A DNA stretch of 33,633 nt, taken from Oerskovia merdavium (lineage in GTDB: Bacteria > Actinomycetota > Actinomycetes > Actinomycetales > Cellulomonadaceae). Positions within the stretch are counted from its first letter, which is position 1. Each line of letters opens with the position of its first letter. The DNA lies in assembly GCF_014836755.1 (NCBI RefSeq), contig NZ_JACSQF010000012.1, positions 1,045-34,677 on the forward strand, written 5' to 3'. The notes beneath the pieces are model-generated. The model did no database searches. It had not been told where the DNA came from and saw only the letters and a list, made by a program, of their open reading frames with translations. Of this stretch, positions 22,665 through 31,087 are shown piece after piece. The translations under genes were made by a program, and so were the position numbers.

Positions 22665-24095
22665 GTGCCCGACCCCCTGCCCACGGCTGCCGACACCGAG
22701 GCCGAGACCGCCACCCACGGGGCTGCTCCCGCCTCGCGCGTCCGGCAGGTCGCGCGCCGGATCGACGCCGGGTTCCGCGACGACGGTCCGGCCGGGGACC
22801 CCTACGATGCGGCCGGGACGTTCCTCATCGGGGTCGCGCTCATCGCGGTCGGCGTGGTCTCGGTCTGGTCCGTGTCTGCGTTCGTGCAGCCCGAGAGCCG
22901 GTGGTGGCACGTCGTGCCCCTCGCGGTCGGCTGCCTGATCCTGCTCGCCAAGCGCCGCCACACCGCGCTCGCCCTCGCGGGCGGCACCCTGGTGGTCGTC
23001 GCCGACCTGATGATCGGCGGCAGCCTCAGCGTTCTCCTGGTCCTGTGGGAGCTGCTCTTCGCGTGCGGGCTCTACGGGAGCAAGCGGCTGCGGACGGTCG
23101 TCAACGTCGTCGTGACGCTGCTCGTCGTCGCGGCCGCGGTGGCCACGGGCGAGTACTTCCGGGACGTGCAGGGCTTCGCCCTCGGGGGGATCCAGGCGGC
23201 TGCCATCATCGCGACGCCCCTGTGGTGGGCCGCGAACGTGCGCCAGAAGACGGACCTCGCCGTCCTGTCCGCCGAGCGGGCCGACCTGGAGGCGCAGCGT
23301 GCCGACCTCGAGGCGCAGCGGGCCGCCGACCTGGAGCAGATCGCCGAGCTCGGTCAGCACGAGGCCGTGCGGGCCGAGCGCGCGGCCATGGCGCGCGACC
23401 TGCACGACGTCATCGCGTCGCACCTGTCGGCCATCGCGATCCACTCGGGGGCCGCGCTCGCGTCGCCCCCCGACGCCGCGCGCGACCGGGCCGCGCTCGA
23501 GCTCGTGCGGTCGAGCAGCATCACGTCGCTCGAGGAGATGCGGGCCATGATCCTGCTGCTGCGCTCGGACCTGCCGCGCGACAGCACCACGGTCCACGAC
23601 GCCCCGCACGGCACGGTGCTCGCGGGCGAGGCGGTCGCAGCTCCCGCGCGCCTCGCGCGGCTCGACGACGTGCTCTCCTCCGCACGCGCTCAGGGCCTCA
23701 CGGTCGAGGTCCAGGACCCCGACGGCGCCCGGTCCGCGCACCTCTCGTCCGCGCACGACCAGGCCGCACACCGGATCGTGCAGGAGGCCCTGACCAACGC
23801 TGCCAAGCACGCCCCGGGGAGCCGGGTGCGGGTCGTGCTCGGGCTGGGCGAGGTCCTCGCCGTCGAGGTCACGAGCACCCTGACCGCCAGCCCCGGCCCG
23901 CTGCCCGCGAGCCTGAGCGCCCGCACGGGTCTCCTCACGATGCGCGAACGCGCCGAGGCCCTGGGCGGAACGTTCCGGGCCGGGCCGTCCGACGAGGGCG
24001 ACGCATGGACCGTCCGGGCCGAGCTGCCGCTGTGCGGACCGCCCACGTCTCCGTCGCCCACCACCCGCCACGACTCCCCCGGAGCCTCCGCATGA
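22665..24095 (+). CDS. NarL-type sensor histidine kinase
   Basis: A 476-residue membrane histidine kinase of the HisKA_3 (NarX/LiaS) family. About 60 cytosolic residues are followed by four or five helices (about 45-185; TFLIGVALIAVGVVSVWSVS onward) with little extracytosolic sequence, suggesting intramembrane sensing. A coiled coil has a repeated RADLEAQ heptad, and the phosphoacceptor box is ARDLHDVIASHLSAIAIHSG (His near 247). The HATPase domain has the N-box HRIVQEALTNAAKHAPG and a G-box near RTGLLTMRERAEALGG. It starts at GTG 22665 and overlaps the response regulator by 4 bases (ATGA), so the two form one two-component operon. Confidence 0.9.
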   Translation: MPDPLPTAADTEAETATHGAAPASRVRQVARRIDAGFRDDGPAGDPYDAAGTFLIGVALIAVGVVSVWSVSAFVQPESRWWHVVPLAVGCLILLAKRRHTALALAGGTLVVVADLMIGGSLSVLLVLWELLFACGLYGSKRLRTVVNVVVTLLVVAAAVATGEYFRDVQGFALGGIQAAAIIATPLWWAANVRQKTDLAVLSAERADLEAQRADLEAQRAADLEQIAELGQHEAVRAERAAMARDLHDVIASHLSAIAIHSGAALASPPDAARDRAALELVRSSSITSLEEMRAMILLLRSDLPRDSTTVHDAPHGTVLAGEAVAAPARLARLDDVLSSARAQGLTVEVQDPDGARSAHLSSAHDQAAHRIVQEALTNAAKHAPGSRVRVVLGLGEVLAVEVTSTLTASPGPLPASLSARTGLLTMRERAEALGGTFRAGPSDEGDAWTVRAELPLCGPPTSPSPTTRHDSPGASA

Positions 24096-24778
24096 TCCGT
24101 GTCCTGCTCGCCGACGACCACGCCGCGATCCGCGCGGGCCTGCGGTTCCTGCTCGACTCCGCCCCGGACGTCGAGGTCGTGGGCGAGGCCTCCGACGGCG
24201 CCGCCGCGATCACGAACGCCCGCGCCCTGCGCCCCGAGGTCGTCCTCATGGACCTGCGCATGCCCGGCGTCGACGGGATCGAGGCGACGCGCACGATCGT
24301 CTCGGAACGACTCGCGGAGGTCCTGGTCCTGACGACGTTCGACCTCGACGAGTACGTCGACGAGGCCCTGCGCGCGGGCGCCGCGGGCTTCCTGCTCAAG
24401 ACCGCGGAGCCCGCGGCCCTCATCGACGCGGTCCGCCGGGTCGCGGCCGGCGACGGGGTCCTCGCCCCCGAGGTCACGCGCCGCCTGCTTGCGGCGTTCG
24501 CGTCCGCACCCCGGCCCGACGGCGCCGCTCACCTGCCGGGGGGAGCTGCGCCGTCGGGCACGGGGCACGCGGGCGACCCGCGACTCGCGGACCTGACCCC
24601 GCGCGAGACGGACGTCCTCGCGGCCCTGGGGCGCGGGCTGTCCAACCAGGGCATCGCCGACGAGCTGTTCATCAGTGAGGCCACCGCGAAGACGCACGTG
24701 TCGCGCGTGCTCGCGAAGGTCCAGGTCACGACCCGCATGCAGGCCGCGATCGTCGCGCGGGACACGGGCCTGGCCTAG
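24092..24778 (+). CDS. NarL/FixJ-type response regulator
   Basis: A 228-residue response regulator partnered with the kinase just upstream (4 base overlap). The receiver domain has the acidic pair in LLADDHAAIR, phosphoacceptor Asp54 (VVLMDLRMPG), Thr81/82 in VLTTFD and Lys103 in FLLKTAEP. A Pro/Ala/Gly-rich linker of about 28 residues, encoded partly by a GCCGTCGGGCA copy at 24550, leads to the LuxR-type helix-turn-helix (LTPRETDVLAALGRGLSNQG, then ISEATAKTHVSRVLAKVQVT). It should bind DNA as a phosphorylated dimer. Targets are unknown; the divergent GAP-family gene is an obvious candidate. A bidirectional terminator follows. Confidence 0.92.
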   Translation: MIRVLLADDHAAIRAGLRFLLDSAPDVEVVGEASDGAAAITNARALRPEVVLMDLRMPGVDGIEATRTIVSERLAEVLVLTTFDLDEYVDEALRAGAAGFLLKTAEPAALIDAVRRVAAGDGVLAPEVTRRLLAAFASAPRPDGAAHLPGGAAPSGTGHAGDPRLADLTPRETDVLAALGRGLSNQGIADELFISEATAKTHVSRVLAKVQVTTRMQAAIVARDTGLA

Positions 24779-24800
24779 CGTACGACCCACCGGGAGACGG

Positions 24801-24837
24801 GCAGATGCCCCCGACCCGTGGGGTCAGGGGCATCTGC
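24801..24837. terminator. Bidirectional terminator between convergent genes
   Basis: An 11 bp perfect stem (24801-24811 with 24827-24837) is extended past one C-A mismatch by a 5 bp stem (24813-24817 with 24821-24825) and a 3 base loop. It lies 22 bases after the response regulator stop and 26 bases before the end of the sugar transporter on the other strand. Confidence 0.8.
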
Positions 24838-24863
24838 TCACGTCACGGCAGGGACGCCGGGCG

Positions 24864-26351
24864 TCACGTCGTCTCGACGATGTGCCCACGCTTGATCACG
24901 AAGTCGTCGCGCATGTCCTCGAGCTCCTTGCCGCGCGTCTCCGGGATCTTGAAGTACACGAAGAACAGCGACAGCAGCGCGAAGAACGCGTAGAACGAGT
25001 ACGCGAAGCTGAGCCCGATGTCCGACAGGACAGGGAACGTCGTCGAGATCGCGAAGTTCGCGACCCACTGCGCGGCAGCGGCGACCGCGAGCGCGCTCGC
25101 CCGGATGCGGTTGGGGAACATCTCGCCCAGCAGCACCCACACGACCGGGCCCCACGACGCCCCGAAGAACACGACGAACGCGTTCGCGGCGATGAGCGCG
25201 ACCGTGGCCCAGCCACCCTCGAGAGAGGCCGAGGTGGTGCCGTCGGACGCAGTCGTGAGCGTCGCCTGCGTGAACGCGAGCGCCATCATGCCCAGGGAGA
25301 CGAACATGCCCGTGGACCCCGCCAGGAGCAGGATGCGGCGACCGATCTTGTCGATCAGGAGGATCGCGACGATCGTCACCACGATGTTGGTGACCGACGT
25401 GATGACGGACGTCAGCAGCGCGTCGTCCTCCGAGAACCCGACCGACCGCCAGAGCGTCGTCGAGTAGTAGAAGATCACGTTGATCCCGACGAACTGCTGG
25501 AACACCGACAGCAGGATGCCGACCCAGACGATCGGCTTGAGGCCCAGGCGCTTGCCGCGCAGGTCCTTCAGGGAGGCCTTGGTGTCGGACTTCAGGGAGT
25601 TCTCGATGTCCGCGATCTTGTGGTCGACGTCCTGGACGCCCGTGAACTCCCGCAGGACCTCGGCCGCCTTCTTGGTCTCCCCCTTGGCCACCAGGTAGCG
25701 CGGCGACTCCGGGATGCGCAGCGCGAACAGGCCGTACGCCACGGCCGGCACGGCGGCCGCCATGAACATCCAGCGCCACGCCTCCTGACCCAGCCACAGG
25801 ACGTTCGACGCGCCACCCGCGGCCCCTGCCAGCGCGGCGTCCGTCAGGAGCGAGGCGAAGATGCCGGTCACGATCGCGAGCTGCTGCAAGGACCCGAGCC
25901 GCCCACGGATGCGCGCCGGGGAGACCTCCGCGATGTACGCGGGCGCGATGACCGACGCGGCACCGATACCCAGACCGCCGACCACGCGCCAGATGATCAG
26001 GTCCCAGACCGCGAACGCCAGGCCGGAACCGAACGCCGACACCAGGAACAGCGCCGATGCGATGAGCATGACCTTGATGCGGCCGATCTTGTTCGCGATC
26101 GGCCCCGCGAACCAGGCACCGACCGCACACCCGATGAGCGCCGACGAGACCGCGAAACCGGTGATCGCCGCGTTGAGCTCGAACTGGTCGGACAGGGCGT
26201 CGACGGCACCGTTGATGACCGCCGTGTCGAACCCGAACAGGAAGCCGCCCAGTGCGGCGGCCAGGCTGATCCCGATGACTCTCTTGTTCAGCCGCTTGGC
26301 CTGCGCCTGGGCCTGTGCGTCCCCAGCCGCTCCCGCGTCGTTGCTGGTCAT
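24864..26351 (-). CDS. Sugar porter family MFS transporter (sugar/H+ symporter)
   Basis: A 495-residue, 12-helix sugar porter related to GalP, XylE and IolT. Diagnostic motifs are all present: GGFLFGFDTAVINGA in helix 1, NKIGRIKVML (motif A), the helix-4 segment RVVGGLGIGAASVIAPAYIA, PESPRYLVAKG after helix 6, the sugar-binding QQFVGINVIFYYS in helix 7, DKIGRR, and PETRGKELEDM at the C-terminus. The likely role is uptake of a hexose, pentose or inositol; the exact sugar cannot be read from sequence. The ATG at 26351 has a strong purine-rich site (GGAGGGGGG). No sugar-metabolic gene is adjacent, so regulation is not evident. Confidence 0.92.
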   Translation of the reverse strand: MTSNDAGAAGDAQAQAQAKRLNKRVIGISLAAALGGFLFGFDTAVINGAVDALSDQFELNAAITGFAVSSALIGCAVGAWFAGPIANKIGRIKVMLIASALFLVSAFGSGLAFAVWDLIIWRVVGGLGIGAASVIAPAYIAEVSPARIRGRLGSLQQLAIVTGIFASLLTDAALAGAAGGASNVLWLGQEAWRWMFMAAAVPAVAYGLFALRIPESPRYLVAKGETKKAAEVLREFTGVQDVDHKIADIENSLKSDTKASLKDLRGKRLGLKPIVWVGILLSVFQQFVGINVIFYYSTTLWRSVGFSEDDALLTSVITSVTNIVVTIVAILLIDKIGRRILLLAGSTGMFVSLGMMALAFTQATLTTASDGTTSASLEGGWATVALIAANAFVVFFGASWGPVVWVLLGEMFPNRIRASALAVAAAAQWVANFAISTTFPVLSDIGLSFAYSFYAFFALLSLFFVYFKIPETRGKELEDMRDDFVIKRGHIVETT

Positions 26352-26477
26352 GACGCCCCCCTCCGTGTCAGGTTGTCCTTCGACGATAGTGAGGAGAAGG
26401 CGTGGTCGCGCGGTGAGCGACCGTGGCGAGAGTCACGGCAGGTCACGTGCGACTTCGGAGGATCGATGCGCGCCGCC

Positions 26478-27848
26478 CTAGGGCTCGGGGTGCAGCGCGT
26501 CGTACCTCAGGAAGCGCGGCTGGGTGCGCAGGATCAGCCACACCACGACGATGCAGGCCAGGCCGCCCGCGACCGCGGCCCACGCCTCGCCGAACCAGCT
26601 CGCCTGGGCCCCGAGGACCACCTCGCCGAGCCGGGGCCCACCCGCCACGACCACGATGAAGACGCCCTGGAGGCGACCTCGCATGTCGTCGGGCGTCGCG
26701 GTCTGCAGGATGGTCTGGCGGAAGACCGCGCTCACGGCGTCGGAGGCTCCCGCGAGGGCGAGCGCGACGCACGCCGCGACCAGACCGCCCACGAGCACCT
26801 GGGACGGCTCGGTCGACCCGACGAGGAGCAGCACCGCGCCGAACGCCGCGATCGACAGCCCCCACGCCGTGATGGCCCACGCGATCACGAGCCCCTGCCG
26901 GCGCACGCGGGAGAGCGCCCCGGAGAACACCCCGGCGAGCACCGCGCCGACGGCGAAGGCCGCGCTGAGGACGCCCGTCGTGGTCTCGCCGCCGCCGATG
27001 AACAGCACGCCGACCGCGGGCAGCAGCACCCGGGGGAAGGCCAGGATCATCGCGGCGAGGTCCACCAGGAACGTCGTGCGGACGTTGGGCCGGGTCGCGA
27101 GGTAGCGCAGGCCGTCGATCACCGAGCCGATGCCGACGACCTTGCGGCGGGGCGCCCCCGCGGCAGCCCCCGCGGCAGCCGCGTCGTCGCGACCACCCGG
27201 GCCAGGGGCGCCCGCCTCCTCCGGCAGGCGGTCAGCAAGGACCGGCGGGATCGACGGGAGGCGCCACACGGCCCACAGCGCCGCCGCGAACAGCACCACG
27301 TCGATCGTGTACGCGACCCCGTACCCCCACAGCGCCACGAGGAACGCCCCGAGCAGCGGCCCCACGGTGAGGGCGATGCTCCAGGAGATGGTCTGCAGGG
27401 CGTTCGCGGCGGGCAGGAGCCGGGGCTCGACCAGGCGCGGGATGATCGCCGAGCGTGCGGGGTTGTTGATCGCGAACGCCGCGGACTGGAGCGCGACGAG
27501 CCCGTACAGGACCCCGACGGACCCCACGTCGAGCCACGCCTGGAGCGCGAGCAGCCCCGTGACGACCCACAGCGCCCACGACGCGAGCAGCGCGACCCGG
27601 CGGCGGTCGTACGCGTCCACGAGCGCGCCCCCGTACAGCCCGAGCGCCACGAGGGGCACGAGCGCGAAGATCCCGAGCACCCCGACCGCGAGCGTCGAGC
27701 CCGTGAGCGCGTAGACCTGGAGCCCCACGGCCACGACCGTGAGCTGGGAACCGAGGTTGGACACCCCGAGTCCCCACCACAGCCGGCGGAACGGCGGGGA
27801 GACGCGGAGCGGGGTCGTGTCGGCAAGGATGCCGTCGAGGCGGGGCAC
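26478..27848 (-). CDS. MFS transporter, EntS-like exporter
   Basis: A 456-residue MFS protein of the EntS/DHA3-like group. It has FRRLWWGLGVSNLGSQLTVV at helix 1, DAYDRRRVALLASW as motif A, NNPARSAIIPRLVEPRLLPA in the helix 4 region, and a long Ala/Gly-rich central loop (about 210-245) before a repeated second half. Relatives export siderophores or drugs; the substrate is unknown here. It starts at GTG 27848 because no ATG precedes the first helix in frame. The sugar transporter gene lies 126 bases downstream on the same strand, probably with its own promoter. Nothing in its vicinity suggests siderophore synthesis. Confidence 0.85.
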   Translation of the reverse strand: MPRLDGILADTTPLRVSPPFRRLWWGLGVSNLGSQLTVVAVGLQVYALTGSTLAVGVLGIFALVPLVALGLYGGALVDAYDRRRVALLASWALWVVTGLLALQAWLDVGSVGVLYGLVALQSAAFAINNPARSAIIPRLVEPRLLPAANALQTISWSIALTVGPLLGAFLVALWGYGVAYTIDVVLFAAALWAVWRLPSIPPVLADRLPEEAGAPGPGGRDDAAAAGAAAGAPRRKVVGIGSVIDGLRYLATRPNVRTTFLVDLAAMILAFPRVLLPAVGVLFIGGGETTTGVLSAAFAVGAVLAGVFSGALSRVRRQGLVIAWAITAWGLSIAAFGAVLLLVGSTEPSQVLVGGLVAACVALALAGASDAVSAVFRQTILQTATPDDMRGRLQGVFIVVVAGGPRLGEVVLGAQASWFGEAWAAVAGGLACIVVVWLILRTQPRFLRYDALHPEP

Positions 27849-27939
27849 GAGCGACGAGGCTACCCCCGACCCCGCGCGGGAACCGTGTCCCGGGGCGACC
27901 GTCTCAGGACGTGACGCGCGCTCGCGCGGGGCGCGCGAC

Positions 27940-27965
27940 GCCGTCGGGCTCCTCGGGGCGACGGC
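27940..27965 (-). terminator. Small hairpin after the GntR-type gene
   Basis: GCCGTCG (27940-27946) pairs with CGACGGC (27959-27965) around a 12 base GC-rich loop, 15 bases past the stop of the regulator on the minus strand. It carries a near copy of the recurrent GCCGTCGGGC motif. Confidence 0.4.
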
Positions 27966-27980
27966 CCGGTGGTCGGGGCC

Positions 27981-28667
27981 TCACGCCCCGAGCGCGGCCC
28001 GGACCTCGCCCACGAGCGCGGCCATGGCGCGCTCCGCCTCGACGGGGTCGCCCGCGGCGACGGCGCGCGCGACGGCCTCGTGCTCGTCGAGGGCCTCGGC
28101 GACGGGCGCCTGGGGCATGAGTCCCAGGTGCGTGCGCCCGGCGAGGACCTCGCCCACGACGTCGGTGAGCGCCGCGAACATCTCGTTGCCGGACGAGCGC
28201 AGGAGCAGGGCGTGCAGGCGGATGTCGAGCTGGAGGAACTCCTCGAGACGGCCGGCCTCGCCGAGCTCGCGCATGCGGGCGGCGGTCTCGACGAGCTCCG
28301 TGCGGGCCTCGGCGGTCGCGTGGCGGGCGGCCCCGGCGGCGGCGAGGGGTTCGACGGCGCAGCGCAGCTCGGTCAGCGAGCGCAGCTGCGCGTCGCGGCC
28401 GGGTCCGGCGAGGCGCCAGCGGATGATGCGGGCGTCGTAGACGTTCCAGTCCTGCTCGGGGAGGACGACGAGGCCGATGCGTCGCCCGGAGCGGACGAGC
28501 CCGAGGGCTTCGAGCTGGCGCATGGTCTCGCGGGTCACGGTGCGGGAGACGCCGAACTCCTCGCCGATCGAGTCGAGGGTCAGCGTGCTGCCCGCAGGGA
28601 GGTGACCTGCGGTGATGCGTCGACCGAGGAGGTCGGTCACCGAGCTGTGGAGCACCGTCGCGGACAT
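27981..28667 (-). CDS. GntR family regulator (FCD/FadR type), likely gluconate repressor
   Basis: A 228-residue regulator. The N-terminal winged helix (about 5-70) has GRRITAGHLPAGSTLTLDSI and EEFGVSRTVTRETMRQLEAL with the recognition helix, then LGLVRSGRRIG as the wing. The all-helical FCD effector domain (about 95-220) includes ELRCAVEPLAAAGAARHAT and metal-binding-type histidines (DIRLHALLL, ALDEHEAVARAV). Its position, divergent from gntK-gntP with two operator-like sites between, supports control of gluconate uptake and its own gene; gluconate or a phosphorylated derivative is the presumed ligand. The ATG at 28667 is clear. A short hairpin follows the stop. Confidence 0.85.
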   Translation of the reverse strand: MSATVLHSSVTDLLGRRITAGHLPAGSTLTLDSIGEEFGVSRTVTRETMRQLEALGLVRSGRRIGLVVLPEQDWNVYDARIIRWRLAGPGRDAQLRSLTELRCAVEPLAAAGAARHATAEARTELVETAARMRELGEAGRLEEFLQLDIRLHALLLRSSGNEMFAALTDVVGEVLAGRTHLGLMPQAPVAEALDEHEAVARAVAAGDPVEAERAMAALVGEVRAALGA

Positions 28668-28690
28668 GGGTCGAGCCTACGGCTTCGCCC

Positions 28691-28727
28691 ATTGGTCACA
28701 CCATTGTTTGCCAAAGGTGATACCAAT
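28691..28727. promoter_or_regulatory. Twin GntR-type operator sites
   Basis: Two FadR-like sites fit the GntR consensus TNGTNNNACNA: TGGTCACACCA (core 28694-28702) matches exactly and AGGTGATACCA (core 28716-28724) has one outer mismatch. They are 22 bp apart, two helical turns, so two dimers would lie on one face. The whole 28691-28727 segment is also an imperfect inverted repeat (ATTGGT ends). It lies between divergent regulator and gntK genes. Confidence 0.65.
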
Positions 28728-28801
28728 CGTGCATGCTCGGTGAGCGGCCACAGAGGTCCGCTCACGACGCAGCAGTCGACGGACAGCCAAGGAACCCCCT
28801 C

Positions 28802-29449
28802 ATGGACACAGACGTCAGCCCCACCCCGGACAGGGGAGCCAGCCCCTCGTCGGGAGCCGCCCCAGCGCCGGCGGCCGACCACAGCCCCGTGCACCTCGTC
28901 ATCATGGGTGTCGCCGGCTCGGGCAAGACCACGGTCGCGACCCTGCTCGCGGACCGCACGCACCGGCCGTACGCCGAGGCCGACGAGTTCCACCCCCAGG
29001 CCAACATCGACAAGATGAGCGCGGGCACCCCGCTCACCGACGAGGACCGCTGGCCCTGGCTCCGCGCGATGCGCGACTGGCTCGACGTGCAGGCCGCCGA
29101 GGGGGACTCGGCCGTCGTCACCTGCTCGGCGCTCAAGCACAGCTACCGTGACCTGCTGCGGACCGCGCACGGGCGTGTCCGGTTCGTGCACCTCACGGGC
29201 AGCGCCGAGCTGCTCGAGGAACGCATGACCCATCGCAGCGGGCACTTCATGCCCGCGTCCCTGCTCCCCTCGCAGCTCGCGACCCTCGAACCGCTCGCGG
29301 CCGACGAGGACGGGATCACGCTCGACGTCGGCGCACCGCCCGAGGAGCTCGTCGACCGGATCCTCGCGTCCACCGCGCTGCCCCGCCCCACGATCCCCCG
29401 CGCACCCCGCCACCTGGCCGGCGCACCCACCCACCCCGAGGAGCGATGA
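28802..29449 (+). CDS. gntK: Gluconokinase
   Basis: A 215-residue kinase that phosphorylates D-gluconate to 6-phosphogluconate with ATP, feeding the pentose phosphate pathway. After a Pro/Ala-rich N-terminal extension of about 29 residues comes the P-loop GVAGSGKTT (36-44), then EADEFHPQANIDKMSAGTPL and TDEDRWPWLRAM, both typical of GntK. CSALKHSYRDLLR, VRFVHLTGSAELLEERM and HFMPASLLPSQLATLEPL follow. The usual length is about 170 residues; both ends are extended here. The ATG at 28802 is consistent with the downstream motif spacing. Its stop overlaps the gntP ATG by 4 bases, so translation is coupled. Control by the divergent GntR-type protein is likely. Confidence 0.93.
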   Translation: MDTDVSPTPDRGASPSSGAAPAPAADHSPVHLVIMGVAGSGKTTVATLLADRTHRPYAEADEFHPQANIDKMSAGTPLTDEDRWPWLRAMRDWLDVQAAEGDSAVVTCSALKHSYRDLLRTAHGRVRFVHLTGSAELLEERMTHRSGHFMPASLLPSQLATLEPLAADEDGITLDVGAPPEELVDRILASTALPRPTIPRAPRHLAGAPTHPEER

Positions 29450-30858
29450 TGCTCACCCTCGCCTCGCACCCGCTCGCCGCGGGCGCCCTGCGCGCAGCCA
29501 CCGAGACCCCGACGACGGACGCCGGCACGACCCAGCTCATCCTCGCGGCCGTGCTCGGGATCGCGACGATCATCGTCCTGATCGTGTGGCTCAAGCTCCA
29601 CCCGTTCCTGTCCCTCATGATCGGCTCGGCGGTCCTCGCGATCGTCGCGGGCATCGACTTCGTGAGCGCGTTCGTGAGCTTCTCGGCGGGGCTCGGGTCG
29701 ACCGTCGCCGGGGTCGGTGTCCTCATCGCGCTCGGCGCGATCATCGGCAAGATGCTCATCGACTCGGGCGGCGCGGACCAGATCGTCGACACGATCCTGG
29801 CGCGCACACCCCTGCAGCGGCTGCCGTGGGCCATGGCGCTCATCGCGTTCGTCGTGGGCATCCCGCTGTTCTTCGAGGTCGGCGTGGTCCTGCTGATCCC
29901 CGTGGTCATGATGGTCGCGCGTCGCTCCAAGGTCTCCCCGATCCTCGTCGGCATCCCCGCCCTCGCGGGGCTGTCGGCGCTGCACGGCCTCGTCCCTCCG
30001 CACCCCGGGCCGCTGCTCGCGATCGACGCGCTGGGCGCGAACCTGGGCCTGACGCTCGGGCTCGGTCTGCTCGTGGCCGTGCCGACCGTCATCGTCGCGG
30101 GGCCGCTGCTCGCCAAGCCGCTCGCGGTGTGGGTCAAGCTGCCCCCGCCCACGACCGTCCTGGGCGTGTCCGAGCGGGACGAGGACGCCCCCCGCCCGAG
30201 CTTCGCGGTCGCGGTCACCGTGGTCCTGCTGCCCGTGATCCTCATGCTGGCCCGGACCGTCGTCGAGATGACGGGGACCATCGAGTCACCCGTCGGCAAG
30301 GGGCTCGAGTTCATCGGGACGCCGCTCGTCGCGCTGCTCATCACGGCTCTCGTGTCGCTCGTGGCCTTCGGCAGCGCGATGGGGCGCACGCGCGACGAGA
30401 TCAGCACGTTGGTCGACAAGTCCTTCGCCCCGATCGCGGGCATCCTGCTGATCGTGGGCGCGGGCGGCGGGTTCAAGCAGACGCTCGTCGACACGGGAGT
30501 GGGAGACGTCATCGCGAGCGGGATCTCCGACGCGAACCTCTCGCCGCTCCTGGCGGGTTGGCTCGTCGCGGCACTGATCCGTGTCGCCACGGGTTCCGCG
30601 ACGGTCGCGACCATCACGGCGGCCGGGATCATGGCTCCGCTCGCTGCCGGACTCTCCCCCACGCACGCGGCGCTCCTGGTGCTCGCGATCGGCGCCGGCT
30701 CGGTGTTCCTGTCCCACGTCAACGACGCGGGGTTCTGGCTCATCAAGGAGTACTTCGGCATGACCGTGGGCCAGACGTTCAAGACGTGGTCCGTCATGGA
30801 GTGCGTGCTGTCGGTCGTGGCGCTGGTCGTGATCCTGCTGCTGGGGCTGGTCGTCTAG
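29446..30858 (+). CDS. gntP: Gluconate permease, GntP family
   Basis: A 470-residue GntP-family gluconate:H+ symporter with about 12-14 hydrophobic segments. Family landmarks are AAVLGIATIIVLIVWLKLHP, SAGLGSTVAGVGVLIALGAI, the GIPLFFEVGVVLLIP segment, ALHGLVPPHPGPLLAID (the conserved HGL.PPHPGP signature), GGGFKQTLVDTGVGD, RVATGSATVATITAAGIMAP, and SHVNDAGFWLIKEYFGM. It imports gluconate for the kinase encoded just upstream (ATGA overlap at 29446-29449). A second ATG at 29449 is equally possible. A long palindrome downstream (30929-30976) probably ends transcription. Confidence 0.93.
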   Translation: MMLTLASHPLAAGALRAATETPTTDAGTTQLILAAVLGIATIIVLIVWLKLHPFLSLMIGSAVLAIVAGIDFVSAFVSFSAGLGSTVAGVGVLIALGAIIGKMLIDSGGADQIVDTILARTPLQRLPWAMALIAFVVGIPLFFEVGVVLLIPVVMMVARRSKVSPILVGIPALAGLSALHGLVPPHPGPLLAIDALGANLGLTLGLGLLVAVPTVIVAGPLLAKPLAVWVKLPPPTTVLGVSERDEDAPRPSFAVAVTVVLLPVILMLARTVVEMTGTIESPVGKGLEFIGTPLVALLITALVSLVAFGSAMGRTRDEISTLVDKSFAPIAGILLIVGAGGGFKQTLVDTGVGDVIASGISDANLSPLLAGWLVAALIRVATGSATVATITAAGIMAPLAAGLSPTHAALLVLAIGAGSVFLSHVNDAGFWLIKEYFGMTVGQTFKTWSVMECVLSVVALVVILLLGLVV

Positions 30859-30928
30859 CGCACCGCTCGCAAACCTGGGGCCCGACTCGGGTGATGGGTG
30901 GCGGGCGCCCGGCGACCCGGACCAGCAT

Positions 30929-30976
30929 GTGTTTTCTGTGGAGCCACCACAATTGTTGTGGCTCCACAGAAAACAC
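30929..30976. terminator. 48-base near-perfect palindrome between gntP and mbfA
   Basis: Arms 30929-30952 and 30953-30976 are reverse complements except for one mismatch (30948 with 30957), giving a 19 bp uninterrupted stem and a 10 base loop. The element is markedly less GC-rich than its surroundings, with TTTT/AAAA near the arm ends. It lies 70 bases after gntP and before the convergent mbfA end, so a bidirectional terminator is the simplest role. A mobile or REP-like origin is possible. The rest of 30859-31087 holds nothing recognisable. Confidence 0.6.
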
Positions 30977-31087
30977 TCCGTCCAGACCCCGTGCTCGGGG
31001 CGACCCTCCGGGCCTGGTGCGTGATGGCGACGACCAGAGCGTCAGCGCGGCAGAGCCACCTCACCGTGCTCGCGCGACGCGCGCCGA

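Noticed and set aside
24675-27914. A 1079-codon open frame on the plus strand opposite the sugar porter and MFS genes
   Set aside because: It is antisense to two clear transporter genes, has Arg/Asp/Glu-rich low-complexity composition and no recognisable motif; typical of high-GC DNA.
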